Below are positions 8,056-19,545 of a stretch of 64,000 nucleotides of DNA, one piece after another. Both the position numbers and the translations under genes were made by a program. Positions within the stretch are counted from its first letter, which is position 1. Every line of letters begins with the position of its first letter. The notes under the pieces were generated by a model. That model saw only the letters and a list, made by a program, of their open reading frames with translations. It searched no databases and had not been told where the DNA came from. This DNA comes from Pollutimonas thiosulfatoxidans (GTDB lineage Bacteria > Pseudomonadota > Gammaproteobacteria > Burkholderiales > Burkholderiaceae_B). The DNA lies in contig NZ_CP022987.1 in assembly GCF_004022565.1 (NCBI RefSeq), positions 1,860,001-1,924,000 on the forward strand, written 5' to 3'.

Positions 8056-8280
8056 ATGTCTGAATCGACGAAGCAGCAAAGCCCGCCGGTCGCCACCATT
8101 CGTGATGCCCGCATCGTAGCTGGCCTTACTCAAACGGAAGCCGCGCAAATTGTGCGGGTATCGCTGCGCGCATGGCAGCGTTGGGAGGCGGGCGACCGTT
8201 CCATGCCTCCCGGTCTTTTCGAGCTTTTCATGCTCAAGACCGGCCAATGGCCCTTGAACGAGCAAACGAAGGCGGAGTAA
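8056..8280 (+). CDS. XRE-family helix-turn-helix regulator
   Basis: The 74-residue product is almost entirely one helix-turn-helix domain. IRDARIVAGLTQTEAAQIVR and SLRAWQRWEAGDRSMPPGLF match the XRE/Cro fold, with WQRWEAG as the recognition-helix end. Proteins of this size act as dimeric repressors. ATG at 8056 was chosen; a TTG two codons upstream is possible. The gene sits between the excisionase and the integrase and directly behind a promoter whose spacer is a perfect palindrome. That suggests autorepression and silencing of integrase expression until induction. The stop lies 23 bases before the integrase start. Confidence 0.8.
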   Translation: MSESTKQQSPPVATIRDARIVAGLTQTEAAQIVRVSLRAWQRWEAGDRSMPPGLFELFMLKTGQWPLNEQTKAE

Positions 8281-8303
8281 GCATAAGCAGCAGGAGCATC
8301 GTG

Positions 8304-9569
8304 ATGGCAGTCGAAGCAGTAGCGAAGACCGGCTTCCCCGGCATCTGGATACACGGCAAATCGATCCGCGTGGACTTCATGCACCAGGGCGTGCGCCATC
8401 GGCATACGCTTGGACTTGACCCCACCAAAGCAAACCTCAAGCACGCCGCGCGTCTGCGCAGTGCGGCTCTGTATGCGTTGCGCACCGGCACCTACAACGA
8501 AGCAGAAATGTTTCCGCACACGCGCCCAGCGGAAAGCACTGCCCAAACCAGCAAGCGCCTGGTCGACCTGTGCGACCGCTACAAGCCGCTCAAGGCGGTC
8601 GACATCACACCGGAAACACAGTCACGCTACGAGAACGCGCTAAACGTCTGCCTGGAGACGATCGGCCGCGACCGCCAAGTCGACGCGCTCAAGCCCGCCG
8701 ACATCCAGCAGTTGCGAGTCGATCTGATCGCCACCCGCGCGGTCTCTACCGTCAACCACTACCTCGCAACCTTCTCCGGCTTCCTGTACTGGTGCGAAGA
8801 CAACGGATACTGCAAGGATCTGGCCAAGCATTGCACCCGCTTCACCAAAAGCCACAAAGACCCCGACCCGTTGAGCTTCGAGGAGTATCAGTTGCTCATT
8901 GATAAAGGCTGCATACACCCGATTGACCGGGCGGCAGTCACGTTGGCGGTCTATACCGGACTACGCCCCGGCGAACTGCTGGCATTGGCTTTGGAGGACG
9001 TGGCCACCGACCTGAGCAAGATTACGGTACGCCGGTCAGTGACCCAATCCATGACGTTCAAGGTTCCCAAGACAAACAAGGAACGCACCGTCTTGCTGTT
9101 CCCGCCCGCCCGTGAGGCACTGCGGGTGCTTATCGAGGACGCCAAACATCGCAAGCCCGCTGATCTGCAAGTCTGGCTAAACCGCCATGAATCGCGTACC
9201 GACCGCGTGCGCGTTCTCCTGTCGCCCAAAACTCAAGCACGCAGGAAGGAAGTCAACGAATTCTTTGTGCCCAGCGCCTGGAATACCAAATGGAGCAACC
9301 TGGTCCGACGGGCGGAGATTCGCCCACGCCCACCCTATCAGACGCGGCACACCTACGCATGCTGGAATCTGACGGCTCGCGGAAACTTGGCCTTTATCGC
9401 CAATCAGATGGGCCACAATGATTACTCCATGCTCGTGCAAGTGTACGCGCGCTGGATAGATTCAGAGTCTCCCAGCGAGCTGGAACGTATCTGGGAGAGC
9501 ATGCAAAACATGCGTCAAATTGTCCCAAATTTGTCCCAAGAAAACCGCGAAGAAACAGTAACTATTTGA
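8304..9569 (+). CDS. Tyrosine-type site-specific integrase
   Basis: The 421-residue product has an N-terminal arm-binding region ([20 protein letters not shown]), a SAM-like core-binding domain (about 100-190) and a C-terminal catalytic domain. Visible catalytic parts are the first arginine in [11 protein letters not shown], lysine in [10 protein letters not shown], arginine in [10 protein letters not shown] (Tyr replaces the usual His of the HxxR motif, as seen in related island integrases), histidine in QMGHND and the nucleophile in QVYARW. ATG at 8304 follows AGGAG at 7 bases. The gene ends just upstream of mutS, so the attachment site probably lies at this gene end or in the few bases before mutS. 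It would catalyse integration and excision of the island. Confidence 0.92.
   Translation: MAVEAVAKTGFPGIWIHGKSIRVDFMHQGVRHRHTLGLDPTKANLKHAARLRSAALYALRTGTYNEAEMFPHTRPAESTAQTSKRLVDLCDRYKPLKAVDITPETQSRYENALNVCLETIGRDRQVDALKPADIQQLRVDLIATRAVSTVNHYLATFSGFLYWCEDNGYCKDLAKHCTRFTKSHKDPDPLSFEEYQLLIDKGCIHPIDRAAVTLAVYTGLRPGELLALALEDVATDLSKITVRRSVTQSMTFKVPKTNKERTVLLFPPAREALRVLIEDAKHRKPADLQVWLNRHESRTDRVRVLLSPKTQARRKEVNEFFVPSAWNTKWSNLVRRAEIRPRPPYQTRHTYACWNLTARGNLAFIANQMGHNDYSMLVQVYARWIDSESPSELERIWESMQNMRQIVPNLSQENREETVTI
9520..9539. repeat. Short direct repeat near the integrase end
   Basis: TTGTCCCAA occurs at 9520-9528 and 9531-9539, an 11-base period, within the last codons of the integrase and about 40 bases before mutS. 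Repeats next to an integrase gene may be arm-type or core recombination sites. The second attachment end would be outside the window, so this cannot be tested here. Confidence 0.35.
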
Positions 9570-9574
9570 TTTGT

Positions 9575-12205
9575 ATGAATAAAACCGATTCATCTTCGCA
9601 CACCCCCATGATGGTGCAGTACTTGCGCCTGAAAGCCGAGGCCGGTTCGCATCTGCTGTTCTACCGGATGGGCGACTTCTACGAGATGTTTTATGAAGAC
9701 GCCGAGCGCGGAGCCCGGCTGCTTAACCTGACGTTGACCAAACGCGGCACCTCGAACGGCGCGCCCATACCGATGGCGGGCGTGCCCTTTCATGCCATGG
9801 AGGGCTATCTGGCTCGGCTGGTGGCCGCCGGCGTATCCGTTGCCATCTGCGAACAGATCGGCGATCCGGCCGCCAGCAAGGGGCCGGTAGAGCGCAAGAT
9901 CGTACGCATCGTTACGCCCGGCACATTGACCGACGAAGCCTTGCTTCCCGCACGCGCTGACCGCATGATCGCGGCCGTATGGCAGACCCGTGTAAACCGC
10001 AGCGAGCGGGCCGGCCTGGCCTGGATGAACCTTGCCAATGGTGAGTTCCTGGTGAGCGAATGCGCACCGGCCATGCTGGAAACAGAGCTGCATCGCATCG
10101 CCCCGGCCGAGCTGGTGTGCGCCGAGAGCGCCAGGCTGGACGTCCCCGCAAACTCCGCGCGCAGCGCCATTCCTGATTGGCATTTCGATATGGATGGCGC
10201 GAACGAGGTGCTGCAGAAGCATTTCGCGGTCGAGTCTTTGGCGGGCTTTGGCCTGACCGACCTGCCAGCCGCCACGTGTGCGGCCGGCGCCCTGCTGCGT
10301 TATGTCAGTCGCACCCAGGCCCATACGCTGGTGCATGTGCAAACCCTGCGGGTTGACCACGCCAGCGAGTACGTCGTGCTGGACCCGGTCACGCGCAAGA
10401 ACCTGGAACTGACGGAAACCATCAGCGGCGAGGGCAGCCCCACGCTTTTCTCGGTCCTGGACCACTGCGCCACACCTATGGGCAGCAGATTGCTGCGTCG
10501 CTGGCTGCACCATCCCGTACGCGACAACGCCACCGCACTCGACCGCCAGCACGTCATCGCGAGCTTCCTGTCGGCACCACCGGGCGCCTCCAGCCTGGAG
10601 GCGGAACCGTCACTTGCGGCGCTACGGCGCCTGCTGGATCGCTATCCCGACCTGGAAAGAATCGCGACGCGCATCGCCTTGCGCTCGGTGCGGCCACGCG
10701 AGCTTGCCAGCCTGCGCGACGCGCTGGACTTGTTGCCTGCGCTGGCCGATCACCTGCAGCGTTGCTTCGGATCTGCCACGCCGCTGGCCCGCTTCGAGTC
10801 GTCCGTCCTGGTCGACCCGCAGATTGCCCAGTTGCTGCAGCAGGCTATCGACCCCGAACCAGCCGTGTTGATACGCGAAGGCGGCGTCATTGCTTCCGGC
10901 TACGATGCCGAGCTGGATGAGCTGCGCCGATTGGCGACAGACAGTGGCGCGTTTCTGCTGGAATTGGAGGCGCGCGAGCGCGAACGCACGGGCATTACGA
11001 ACCTGCGTGTGGAGTTCAATCGCGTGCATGGCTTCTTTATTGAGGTCTCCCGCGGCCAGGCCGACAAAGTCCCGGCCGATTATCGCCGCCGTCAAACCCT
11101 GAAGAATGCCGAACGCTACATCACCCCCGAGCTCAAGACCTGGGAAGACAAGATACTGTCAGCCAAAGAGCGCAGCCTGACCCGCGAGAAATGGCTGTTC
11201 GAGGGCCTGCTGGATCAGTTGAGCGTCCACGCGGGCGCCTTGTCGGTTTGTGCCGCTGCGCTGGCTGAAATCGATGCCCTGAGCGCACTGGCCGAGCACG
11301 CCTACCTGAACGACTGGACGGCGCCGGAACTGACCGAGGGCAGCGAAATCGTCATCGAAGCTGGGCGCCATCCTGTGGTCGAGCGCAGTATCGAGCAATT
11401 CACGCCCAATGATTGCGAACTGGGACCACAGCAGCGCATGCTGCTGATTACCGGGCCCAACATGGGGGGCAAGTCCACCTATATGCGCCAGATCGCCTTG
11501 ATCGCGCTGTTGGCCCGGGTTGGCAGCTTTGTGCCGGCCGCCGCCGCGCGCGTGGGCCAGATAGACCGCATCTTCACCCGTATTGGCGCCGCTGATGATC
11601 TGGCCGGTGGCCGGTCGACCTTCATGATGGAGATGACCGAAGCGGCATCCATTTTGTCGGCCAGCACCCCGCAAAGCCTGGTGCTGATGGACGAGATCGG
11701 ACGCGGCACGTCTACTTACGACGGCCTGGCGCTGGCGTGGTCGATTGCGCACCGGCTGTTGACGCACAACCAGGCGCTCACGCTGTTTGCCACGCACTAC
11801 TTCGAAATTACGCGCCTGCCCACTGTGGCGAGCGCAGCGGCCAACGTGCATCTGGCGGCAGCGGAATCGCCGGCTGGCATCGTCTTCTTGCATGAGGTCC
11901 ATCCCGGCCCTGCCAGCCGCAGCTACGGTATACAGGTGGCACAACGGGCGGGCATCCCGGGCGCCGTAATACGCCACGCATCGCGCGAACTGTCGCGGCT
12001 GGAAGCGCAAGGCGCGCCCACACCGCAACTGGATCTGTTCGCAGCGGCGTCGCAAGCGCCTGCCGCCAGCGAACCTGCACAAGACGATAGCGCTGCAGCC
12101 GACGACGGCTTGCTGCGTGCGGCCCTGGCCGATATTGATCCCGATCAACTGACGCCGCGCGAAGCGCTGGACACCCTGTATCGACTACGGAACGAATACC
12201 TTTGA
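9575..12205 (+). CDS. mutS: DNA mismatch repair protein MutS
   Basis: The 876-residue ATPase recognises base mismatches and starts methyl-directed repair with MutL. The N-terminal mismatch-binding domain carries the GDFYEMF motif (Phe35 and Glu37 in the Phe-x-Glu pair). Connector, lever and clamp domains follow. The ATPase has Walker [10 protein letters not shown] from residue 627, Walker B with Asp706-Glu707 in [16 protein letters not shown], and the ATHYFE switch. ATG at 9575 gives the usual N-terminus; a TTG three codons upstream overlaps the integrase stop. No good ribosome-binding site is visible before it. Its 5' flank is island DNA, so expression may depend on an island promoter. It overlaps the next gene by 4 bases. 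Confidence 0.97.
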   Translation: MNKTDSSSHTPMMVQYLRLKAEAGSHLLFYRMGDFYEMFYEDAERGARLLNLTLTKRGTSNGAPIPMAGVPFHAMEGYLARLVAAGVSVAICEQIGDPAASKGPVERKIVRIVTPGTLTDEALLPARADRMIAAVWQTRVNRSERAGLAWMNLANGEFLVSECAPAMLETELHRIAPAELVCAESARLDVPANSARSAIPDWHFDMDGANEVLQKHFAVESLAGFGLTDLPAATCAAGALLRYVSRTQAHTLVHVQTLRVDHASEYVVLDPVTRKNLELTETISGEGSPTLFSVLDHCATPMGSRLLRRWLHHPVRDNATALDRQHVIASFLSAPPGASSLEAEPSLAALRRLLDRYPDLERIATRIALRSVRPRELASLRDALDLLPALADHLQRCFGSATPLARFESSVLVDPQIAQLLQQAIDPEPAVLIREGGVIASGYDAELDELRRLATDSGAFLLELEARERERTGITNLRVEFNRVHGFFIEVSRGQADKVPADYRRRQTLKNAERYITPELKTWEDKILSAKERSLTREKWLFEGLLDQLSVHAGALSVCAAALAEIDALSALAEHAYLNDWTAPELTEGSEIVIEAGRHPVVERSIEQFTPNDCELGPQQRMLLITGPNMGGKSTYMRQIALIALLARVGSFVPAAAARVGQIDRIFTRIGAADDLAGGRSTFMMEMTEAASILSASTPQSLVLMDEIGRGTSTYDGLALAWSIAHRLLTHNQALTLFATHYFEITRLPTVASAAANVHLAAAESPAGIVFLHEVHPGPASRSYGIQVAQRAGIPGAVIRHASRELSRLEAQGAPTPQLDLFAAASQAPAASEPAQDDSAAADDGLLRAALADIDPDQLTPREALDTLYRLRNEYL

Positions 12206-13398
12206 ACATCGACCAAGCACTGACTTTGCTGGGCGGTCTAAGCCCACAGCAATTCATGCGCCGCCACTGGCAGCGCAAGCCCCTACTGATCAGGCAAGCC
12301 ATCCCGGACTTCAAACCCAGCCTGTCGGTGGCCAACATCCGCCAACTGGTGCGGCGGGAAGAAGTGGAGTCGCGCCTGATCTGGCGTGACGGCGCGACCT
12401 GGAACATGAAAAGTGGGCCATTCTCGCGCCTGCCCGCCGCCAGCAAACCAGGTTGGACCCTGCTGGCGCAAAGCGTGGACCTGCACGACGATGCCACCGC
12501 GCAGCTGCTGCAGCGCTTCCGTTTTATCTCGGATGCCCGCCTGGACGATGCGATGATCAGTATCGCCAGCGATGGCGGCGGTGTAGGCCCGCACTTTGAC
12601 AGCTACGACGTCTTCCTGCTGCAGGCCCACGGCAAACGCCGCTGGCGCGTAAGTCAGCAAAAGGACTTAAGCCTGCTTGCCGGGCTGCCGCTGAAAATAC
12701 TCGAGTCTTTCCAGCCCGAGGAAGAATATGTGTTGGAACCGGGCGATATGCTTTACCTGCCGCCCCATGCTGCACACGACGGCGTCGCTGTGGGCGGCGA
12801 CTGCATGACAATATCGATCGGATTTCGCGCCCCCACCCAGGCCACGCTGGCCTGTGGCATGCTGGAAGCCGCCAACGACCAGATTATGGCCAACCTGGGC
12901 GATCTGGGGGGCTTGTACGCCAACCCAGTCATTCCGGGCCCGGCGCTACACGCCACCTACAAGGACGCGGGCACCCTGGCCAGCGCCCAGCCGGCCGAGC
13001 TGCCTCCAGCCTTGATTGCCGCCAGCATCGAGGCGGTCTCCCGGCTGCGCTTTACCGACGCCCTGGCGGCACGCTTTCTAGGCCAATGGCTTACCGAACC
13101 ACCTGGCAATGCCTATTTCGACCCAGCGGAAGACTTGCCAGATCTCACCACCGGCATACCCACTGATGGCACGTTGAGCCTGGACCGCTGCACGCGACTG
13201 ATGTACTGGAACCGAGAGCTGTACATCAATGGCGAAGTGGCCCAGGTGCAGGCCACCGCGGCTCTGCGGCAGTTGGCCGACCAGCGGCAAATGCCCTGCT
13301 CTGCGCCGGCGGTACGCAAACTTGGAACCGCAGAGCGGCAAGTGTTGATGCAGTGGCTTGAAGAAGGGTGGCTGCACTATGCCGCGCCCGACAGATAA
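12202..13398 (+). CDS. roxA: Ribosomal oxygenase, 50S protein L16 arginine hydroxylase
   Basis: The 398-residue protein is a cupin/JmjC iron(II)- and 2-oxoglutarate-dependent oxygenase of the YcfD/RoxA family, which hydroxylates an arginine of ribosomal protein L16. Metal ligands are visible as His131 and Asp133 in [10 protein letters not shown] and a histidine at 189-192 in PPHAAHDG. The family-typical N-terminus [14 protein letters not shown] supports the TTG start at 12202, which overlaps the mutS stop in a TTGA junction and implies translational coupling. Length is near that of E. coli YcfD (about 370). The dimerisation and winged-helix C-terminal part is present. Confidence 0.88.
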   Translation: MNIDQALTLLGGLSPQQFMRRHWQRKPLLIRQAIPDFKPSLSVANIRQLVRREEVESRLIWRDGATWNMKSGPFSRLPAASKPGWTLLAQSVDLHDDATAQLLQRFRFISDARLDDAMISIASDGGGVGPHFDSYDVFLLQAHGKRRWRVSQQKDLSLLAGLPLKILESFQPEEEYVLEPGDMLYLPPHAAHDGVAVGGDCMTISIGFRAPTQATLACGMLEAANDQIMANLGDLGGLYANPVIPGPALHATYKDAGTLASAQPAELPPALIAASIEAVSRLRFTDALAARFLGQWLTEPPGNAYFDPAEDLPDLTTGIPTDGTLSLDRCTRLMYWNRELYINGEVAQVQATAALRQLADQRQMPCSAPAVRKLGTAERQVLMQWLEEGWLHYAAPDR

Positions 13399-13402
13399 CC
13401 AT

Positions 13403-13461
13403 ATAAGCAATAAAGAAATAATAATCTTGTCGTTCGCAGGGCGCGGCAAGCTCCCTAGAAT
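13403..13461 (+). promoter_or_regulatory. Predicted CysB-dependent promoter of the cysJIG operon
   Basis: An AT-rich block with ATAAG and TTAT-like half-sites (13403-13426) lies directly upstream of a weak -35 (TTCGCA, 13433-13438), a 17-base spacer and a -10 (TAGAAT, 13456-13461). Strong AT-rich sequence upstream of a poor -35 is what LysR-type CysB-activated promoters look like. The regulator itself is not in the window, so CysB control is inference from the genes served. Confidence 0.45.
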
Positions 13462-13490
13462 GGGCTGCATACTCACTCCACGAGCGCTGC

Positions 13491-15287
13491 ATGCTGGCCC
13501 CTTCTTATCTACCCGAATCCAAACAGACACTGATCACCGAACTGACCGAAGGTCTGGAGTCCAACGCCTTGAGTTGGCTTTCCGGTTACTTCGCCGGTGT
13601 GGCGCAAGGCCGCCAGGCGCTACGTACTGCGCCGCCCCCGGTGCTCGCCACCGCCACCGATGTTGCGGTGGCACGTCAGCTAACCATCATTTATGGCAGC
13701 CAGACCGGCAACGCCAAACGCGTGGCCGAATCGCTGGCCGAGCGCGCCGGCGGGCTGGGCCTGACTGCCCGCCTGGTACGCGCCGACCGCTACACCACCC
13801 GCGAACTCAAGGACGAACAGTTGCTGTACATCGTCATGAGCACACAGGGCGACGGCGATCCGCCCGACGACTCTCTGGCGTTTGTCGAGTTCCTGCGTAG
13901 CCGACGCGCGCCCAAGCTGCCGCAGCTGAAGTACGCCGTCCTGGGGCTGGGAGACTCCAGCTATCCGCTGTTCTGCGGCATCGCGCAAAGCATCGATGCC
14001 CGCCTCGCCGAGTTGGGCGGCGAGCGTCTGCACGACCTGGGCACCGCGGATCTGGACATCGAGACGGTAGCCATACCCTGGACGGACAGCGCCATTGCCT
14101 TGGCGCAGAAGGCGCTAAAAGCCCAAGACATTCCGACCGCCAGCGTTACCCCCCTGCACCCTAAAACTTCCCGTGCGACCCGGGATCAGCCATTCCTGGC
14201 TGAAGTCCTGCTGAACCAACCCATCACCGCAGCAGGCAGCGACAAGGACGTGCGTCACCTCGAAATCTCGCTGGAGGGCAGCCAACTTAGCTACCAGCCC
14301 GGCGATGCACTCGGTGTATGGCCGACACAGGCCAGCGTGCTGGTCGACCAGGTACTGGCGACGCTGTCGCTGGAGGGCGCCCAACAGATCGAGATCGGCA
14401 ATACGACCCGCAGCCTGCATGAGTGGCTGGCGCGGCACCGTGAACTGACGCAACTGACCCGGCCCTTCCTGGCCGCCCATGCCGAGCTGGCGGGCAGCGA
14501 CGAGCTGAAAGCGCTGTTGCAGCCCGATGCGCTGGACGGCCTCAAGGCCTTCCTGGAAACGCGTCAACTGCTCGATCTGCTGAAGGCTTACCCTGCCAGT
14601 TGGTCCGGCCTCGCCCTGGTCAAGGCCTTGCGCCCTTTGACACCCCGTATGTATTCCATTGCCTCCAGCCAGTCCGTGGTCGATGAGGAAGTGCACCTGA
14701 CGCTCGCCACCATCAACTACGAATACGAAGGCGAGTCGCGCTGGGGCGTGGCATCCAACTTTCTGGCCGCGCTGGACGAGGGTGAAAAACTGCCCATCTT
14801 TATAGAAGAAAACCAGCGCTTTCGTCTGCCGTCCGATACGTCGCGCGATGTGATCATGATAGGACCCGGCACCGGCGTGGCGCCCTTTCGCGCCTTTGTG
14901 CAAGAGCGCAGCGCTACGGCCGCTTCGGGTCGTAACTGGCTGTTCTTCGGCAACCCGCATTTCGCAAGCGATTTCCTCTATCAGACCGAATGGCAACGCG
15001 CCCTGGCGGACGGCGATCTGCACAGACTGGACCTGGCCTTCTCTCGCGATCAGGCCGACAAAGTCTATGTGCAGGACAAACTGACCGAGCGTGCCAGCGA
15101 AGTCTATGAATGGATACAGGATGGCGCCCATGTCTATGTGTGTGGGGATGCTACCCGGATGGCCAAGGATGTGCATCAGGCATTGCTGCGCATCGGCCGA
15201 CAGGAAGGCGCCATGGATGAAGTGCAGGCCAAGGAATGGCTGGATGGCCTGGCGGCGCAGGGCCGCTATGCCCGAGACGTTTACTGA
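13491..15287 (+). CDS. cysJ: Sulfite reductase [NADPH] flavoprotein alpha subunit
   Basis: The 598-residue protein passes electrons from NADPH through FAD and FMN to the CysI hemoprotein in assimilatory sulfate reduction. Domains in order: an N-terminal helical linker (1-60); a flavodoxin domain starting at [16 protein letters not shown] with [11 protein letters not shown] and [15 protein letters not shown] loops; the FAD connection domain with RMYSIASSQ; and an NADPH-binding domain with [25 protein letters not shown] and the terminal aromatic ending RDVY. Length equals E. coli CysJ (599). It is first in a cysJ-cysI-cysG operon, 11 bases before cysI. The ATG at 13491 has no strong ribosome-binding site. 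Confidence 0.95.
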   Translation: MLAPSYLPESKQTLITELTEGLESNALSWLSGYFAGVAQGRQALRTAPPPVLATATDVAVARQLTIIYGSQTGNAKRVAESLAERAGGLGLTARLVRADRYTTRELKDEQLLYIVMSTQGDGDPPDDSLAFVEFLRSRRAPKLPQLKYAVLGLGDSSYPLFCGIAQSIDARLAELGGERLHDLGTADLDIETVAIPWTDSAIALAQKALKAQDIPTASVTPLHPKTSRATRDQPFLAEVLLNQPITAAGSDKDVRHLEISLEGSQLSYQPGDALGVWPTQASVLVDQVLATLSLEGAQQIEIGNTTRSLHEWLARHRELTQLTRPFLAAHAELAGSDELKALLQPDALDGLKAFLETRQLLDLLKAYPASWSGLALVKALRPLTPRMYSIASSQSVVDEEVHLTLATINYEYEGESRWGVASNFLAALDEGEKLPIFIEENQRFRLPSDTSRDVIMIGPGTGVAPFRAFVQERSATAASGRNWLFFGNPHFASDFLYQTEWQRALADGDLHRLDLAFSRDQADKVYVQDKLTERASEVYEWIQDGAHVYVCGDATRMAKDVHQALLRIGRQEGAMDEVQAKEWLDGLAAQGRYARDVY

Positions 15288-15298
15288 ACAGGAAAGTA

Positions 15299-17014
15299 AT
15301 GAGCAACACGGTATCTCATCTGGAAGACATCAAGGCGGCCAGCCGCCACTTGCGCGGCACGATCGAAGAAGGTTTGAATGACCCCGTTACCGGAGCCATC
15401 AGCGACGACGACAACAAGCTGTTGAAATTTCATGGCAGCTATCAGCAAGACGATCGCGATATTCGCGACGAACGCCGGCGGCGCAAGCTGGAACCCGCCT
15501 ACGCCTTCATGGTGCGAGCGAGACTGCCGGGAGGCGTAGTGACGCCCGCGCAATGGCTGGCCTTTGACGACATTGCCAGAGGGTACGCCACGCGCGGCCT
15601 GCGCATTACCACGCGCCAGACTTTCCAATGGCACGGCATCATCAAACGCAACCTCAAACCCACCCTCCAGGCCATCAACCAGGCCATGGCGACCACCATT
15701 GCAGCCTGTGGCGACGTAAACCGCCAGGTTGTCAGCTCAGTCAACCCGCTGCTGTCCGGGCAGCATCGCCTGGTTCAGGAATGGACCAACAAGCTTTCCG
15801 ATCATTTCATACCGCGCACACGCGCCTATCACGAGATATGGCTGGATGGCGAGAAGCTTACGGGCGAGCCGGAAGAAGAGCCCATATACGGCAGCACCTA
15901 TCTGCCGCGCAAGTTCAAAATTGGTGTCGCCATACCGCCCACCAACGACATTGATGTCTTCGCCCAGGATCTGGGCTTGATTGCCATCATCGAGAAAGGC
16001 AAGTTGCTTGGCTTTAATGTGGCGATCGGGGGCGGGATGGGCGCCACACATGGCGACGACTCCACCTACGCGCGGCTGGGCAGCCTGATCGGCTTCGTGC
16101 CGCCCGAACAAGTGATTGCCACGGCCGAAGGCGTAGTGACCTTGCAGCGCGACTACGGCAACCGGATCGAACGTCAACACGCCCGCCTGAAATACACCAT
16201 AGACCACCGGGGCCTGGACTGGTTCAAGCAGGCACTGGAGGAGCGCATCGGCTTCGCCCTGCAGCCGCTGCGCCCTTACCATTTCGACCAGAACGGTGAT
16301 CGCTACGGCTGGCAGCAAGGCGAGGATGGGCGCTGGCACCTGGGGCTGGACATCGAGTCTGGGCGGCTCTGGGATGTAGAGGGCAAACGGCTGCAGACTG
16401 GTGTGCGCGAGATCGCCAAGATACTCAAGGGCGAATTCAGGATGACTTGCAACCAGAACCTGGTAATAGCCAATGTCGACGCCAGGGATCGTCAGCAAAT
16501 CGATGCCCTGGTGGCACAGTACGGACTGGATGGCTACAAGCAGCACAGCGGTATCCGGCAACACACCATCGCCTGTGTCGCCCTGCCTACTTGCGGCCTG
16601 GCGATGGCCGAAAGCGAACGCTACGCCCCCATATTGCTACCCAAGCTGGAAGCGCTGCTGTCACAACACGGCTTGGCCGATGCCCCTATCGTCTTGCGGC
16701 TGTCGGGCTGCCCCAATGGCTGCTCACGGCCATACCTCGCCGAAATCGCATTGATAGGTCGGGCACTGGGGCGCTATGATCTGCGGCTGGGCGCAGACTT
16801 TACAGGTCAACGACTTAATACCTTGTATCGCGAAAACATCGACGAGGCGGAAATCCTCTCGGAACTCGACTCCTTGTTTGCCGGCTATGCGCGCGAACGC
16901 CAGGGCGATGAGAAGTTTGGCGATTTCCTGATAAGGTCTGCGGTCATTCCACCGCCCACCCAGAAGTTGATTCCTATTCGGCTGGATACTGTGACACTAC
17001 CGAACACCGCATGA
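15299..17014 (+). CDS. cysI: Sulfite reductase [NADPH] hemoprotein beta subunit
   Basis: The 571-residue siroheme/4Fe-4S enzyme reduces sulfite to sulfide with six electrons delivered by CysJ. The cluster cysteines are visible at Cys426 and Cys432 (ACVALPTC) and Cys471 and Cys475 (SGCPNGC), the same spacing as in E. coli CysI. Both sulfite/nitrite reductase repeats are present, with the [13 protein letters not shown] siroheme-binding region in the first. ATG at 15299 follows AGGAAAG. The open frame extends upstream into cysJ but that part does not resemble the family. Cotranscribed with cysJ and overlapping cysG by 4 bases, so siroheme supply is coupled to the apoenzyme. Confidence 0.96.
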   Translation: MSNTVSHLEDIKAASRHLRGTIEEGLNDPVTGAISDDDNKLLKFHGSYQQDDRDIRDERRRRKLEPAYAFMVRARLPGGVVTPAQWLAFDDIARGYATRGLRITTRQTFQWHGIIKRNLKPTLQAINQAMATTIAACGDVNRQVVSSVNPLLSGQHRLVQEWTNKLSDHFIPRTRAYHEIWLDGEKLTGEPEEEPIYGSTYLPRKFKIGVAIPPTNDIDVFAQDLGLIAIIEKGKLLGFNVAIGGGMGATHGDDSTYARLGSLIGFVPPEQVIATAEGVVTLQRDYGNRIERQHARLKYTIDHRGLDWFKQALEERIGFALQPLRPYHFDQNGDRYGWQQGEDGRWHLGLDIESGRLWDVEGKRLQTGVREIAKILKGEFRMTCNQNLVIANVDARDRQQIDALVAQYGLDGYKQHSGIRQHTIACVALPTCGLAMAESERYAPILLPKLEALLSQHGLADAPIVLRLSGCPNGCSRPYLAEIALIGRALGRYDLRLGADFTGQRLNTLYRENIDEAEILSELDSLFAGYARERQGDEKFGDFLIRSAVIPPPTQKLIPIRLDTVTLPNTA

Positions 17015-18405
17015 AACTCTTTCCCCTTTTCGCCGACCTGACGGGCCGGCGCGTGTTGGTCGTGGGCGCTGGCGATGTCGCCGAGCGCAAGGTCAAAAGT
17101 CTGCTTTCTTGCGGCGCCCGCGTCACCGTAGGCGCGCCTAGAATCAACGCAGAGCTGGAGCAATTAGGCGCAAAGGGCCAGATAGCGTTAATTACGCAGC
17201 GCTTTGATGCGCAGTGGCTGTCCGACGTATGGCTGGTCGTGGCCGCCACCGATGACCGCGAACTGAATCGCCGCATCGCCGAACTTGCGAACGACAGGCG
17301 GCTGTTCATCAACGTTGTTGACGACCCCGAGCTATCAAGCTTCCAGGTTCCATCGATTGTCGACCGTGCTCCGCTGACCATCGCCATATCGTCCGCGGGC
17401 AGTGCACCGGTGCTGGCACGCCGGGTTCGCGAACGCATAGAAAGCCTGTTCGACGCCACCTTGGGTTCGCTGGCGGAACTGGCGGCACGCTATCGACCAG
17501 CCATTCGTGCCGCCAGGCCGGAACTGCGCGGCCGCCGCGAATTCTATGATTGGCTGCTGGATGGTCCGGTTGCCGCGGCGCTACGCAGCCAGCGTCCAGA
17601 GGAAGCTGAAACCCTGCTACAAGCGATACTGCAGCAGGCGCAGCAGAAGGCGGAAGGCAAAGTCATATTGGTGGGCGCCGGGCCGGGCGACGCCGGCCTG
17701 CTGACGCTCAAGGCACTACGTGCGCTTAACGAGGCCGACGTCATTCTGTACGACAGGCTGGTCGATCAACAAATTCTGGACTTGGCTCGGCGCGATGCAA
17801 CGCAGATCGCCGTCGGCAAGCGACCCGGCGAGGACCACGACGCCACTCAGGCCCGCATTCATCAGTTGATGCTCGCGCATACCAGCCAGGGAAGTCTCGT
17901 CGTCCGCCTCAAGGGCGGAGATGCGTTTGTATTCGGGCGTGGCGGAGAGGAACTGCAGTTTCTTCAGCAGCAAGGCATCAGCTACGAAGTGGTGCCGGGC
18001 ATCACGGCCGCCCTGGCATGCGCCGCTTATGCGGGCATTCCCCTGACGCATCGAGACTATGCACAATCGGTACGACTGGTAACGGCCCACTGCAGGCCAG
18101 ACAACCACGTCGAAGACTGGGCTTCACTAGCCCGCGAAAAGCAGACACTGGCCTTCTATATGGGGGTCAGCCAGCTTGATTGGCTATCGACCCAACTGAT
18201 GCGACACGGCAGATCGGGCGACACGCCCTTTGCCATCATTGAAAACGGCACCCGCAGCAATCAGCGCGTGGTGCATGGGGCGTTGAAGGACCTGGCGCGA
18301 CTGGGCCGCGAGCATGACATCAAGGCGCCGTCCATGCTGCTGGTCGGAGAAGTGACTGCGCTGGCGCCTACCCTGCAATGGTTCGGCGCCAGCCAGGCCG
18401 CTTGA
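17011..18405 (+). CDS. cysG: Trifunctional siroheme synthase
   Basis: The 464-residue enzyme makes siroheme, the CysI cofactor. The N-terminal half (1-210) is the precorrin-2 dehydrogenase/ferrochelatase, with the NAD-binding [18 protein letters not shown] and the [19 protein letters not shown] motif. The C-terminal half (about 215-464) is uroporphyrinogen-III methyltransferase, with [37 protein letters not shown] and [22 protein letters not shown]. Length matches E. coli CysG (457). The start overlaps the cysI stop (ATGA). It ends 6 bases from the convergent bamC gene, with no terminator visible between them. Confidence 0.96.
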   Translation: MKLFPLFADLTGRRVLVVGAGDVAERKVKSLLSCGARVTVGAPRINAELEQLGAKGQIALITQRFDAQWLSDVWLVVAATDDRELNRRIAELANDRRLFINVVDDPELSSFQVPSIVDRAPLTIAISSAGSAPVLARRVRERIESLFDATLGSLAELAARYRPAIRAARPELRGRREFYDWLLDGPVAAALRSQRPEEAETLLQAILQQAQQKAEGKVILVGAGPGDAGLLTLKALRALNEADVILYDRLVDQQILDLARRDATQIAVGKRPGEDHDATQARIHQLMLAHTSQGSLVVRLKGGDAFVFGRGGEELQFLQQQGISYEVVPGITAALACAAYAGIPLTHRDYAQSVRLVTAHCRPDNHVEDWASLAREKQTLAFYMGVSQLDWLSTQLMRHGRSGDTPFAIIENGTRSNQRVVHGALKDLARLGREHDIKAPSMLLVGEVTALAPTLQWFGASQAA

Positions 18406-18411
18406 AGCGGT

Positions 18412-19545
18412 TTATTTTTCCTTCATGTGCGTAGACAGCACATTGATGATGCGCTTGGCCGTATCGGTATCCTGAACTTGTCCGTTCTGGTCCAACACGG
18501 TAACCACCGACCCGCTACCCTGCTGTGCCACATGAATGCGGAATGGCGTGGGTTCGGCAGTGTTCTTTGATCCGAACATGCGGCCAATGAAGTTCTGCTG
18601 TTCGATTTTTTCGCCCGTATCGCTGTCCAGATACCGGATGAAGTAATCGCCTGCCGACCGGTTGCGATCTTCGACCGAGAAGCCGGCGGAGTCGATCGCC
18701 ACGCCAACGCGGCGCCATGCGCGGTCGAAGGGCTCGCCCAGCGTGATGGCCGCTTGACCGTCGGTAACTTGCATGATTTCAGCTTCGCCGGAGGTTTTCT
18801 CGGCCTGTGCCACCATATCGTGTGCGCGCTGCACGTCCGTGCCCAGGAACACCATCAAACGCGCCAGCATTGCTGCGTTAAGACCGGGATCTTCCTTGCC
18901 GCCTACCCATTTGAAGGTGGTGCCGTCTTGCGTGGGCGTTTCGACCATGTGTTGATGGCTGATATAGACCTCGGTTTTTCCGTTGACGCGTTCGACGCGA
19001 GTGCGGAAACGCTCGCGTTCGCCGCTGTCGAAGACGGTGTCCACGATGGAGCCCAGCGCACTGCGGATCCAGCCTTCAGGAATCTTGGCGCGGTTCTCTG
19101 CCCAATCAGTTTCGATCAGGCCGGCGCGTGGATCTTGCGACTGTATGGTGAAGCCCTGATCGACCCAGAAGTCGATGATCTTCGGGTAGACGTCTTCGGC
19201 AGGCCGGGCAACTGAAAGCCAGCGCACATCGCCATCGCGCATCACCTCGACCCCTTCGGTCCGGGGCAAGATGCGCTCGGCGGCGCCGCGGCTCTGCTCT
19301 GCTTGTTGAGTCTGCGCATACTGGCTGAATGTGGCGGTGCCTTCCGGGGCACGGTAATGCGCTTCGCTGTTGGCCTGGGTAAGGTCGGGCGGTATGCTTA
19401 GCGGATCGCCCGAAACGGTGCTTTTGTAGTCGACCGCCTCTTCGTTGCCCATCATTTGGTTCAGGGTCGAACAACCGGCAAGCAGCAGTACGCACAGGCC
19501 AGCCGTCAGGCCGGCAAAGCGTTTGGTAATACGCGAATTTGTCAT
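18412..19545 (-). CDS. bamC: Outer-membrane assembly lipoprotein BamC
   Basis: The 377-residue precursor has a lipoprotein signal ending in the LLLAGC lipobox (Cys25) and an unstructured NEEAVDYKST stretch like the BamC lasso that contacts BamD. Two helix-grip domains follow (about 95-215 and 240-370). BamC is the peripheral lipoprotein of the BAM complex that folds outer-membrane beta-barrels. It starts immediately after the dapA stop codon, the same dapA-bamC (nlpB) order as in E. coli. The C-terminal half is longer than usual, with TPFRIHVAQQGSGSVVTVLD as the last domain strand. Confidence 0.88.
   Translation of the reverse strand: MTNSRITKRFAGLTAGLCVLLLAGCSTLNQMMGNEEAVDYKSTVSGDPLSIPPDLTQANSEAHYRAPEGTATFSQYAQTQQAEQSRGAAERILPRTEGVEVMRDGDVRWLSVARPAEDVYPKIIDFWVDQGFTIQSQDPRAGLIETDWAENRAKIPEGWIRSALGSIVDTVFDSGERERFRTRVERVNGKTEVYISHQHMVETPTQDGTTFKWVGGKEDPGLNAAMLARLMVFLGTDVQRAHDMVAQAEKTSGEAEIMQVTDGQAAITLGEPFDRAWRRVGVAIDSAGFSVEDRNRSAGDYFIRYLDSDTGEKIEQQNFIGRMFGSKNTAEPTPFRIHVAQQGSGSVVTVLDQNGQVQDTDTAKRIINVLSTHMKEK

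Noticed and set aside
9590..10552. A 320-codon minus-strand frame inside mutS
   Set aside because: Pure shadow of mutS; translation is Gly/Arg/His-rich without domains.
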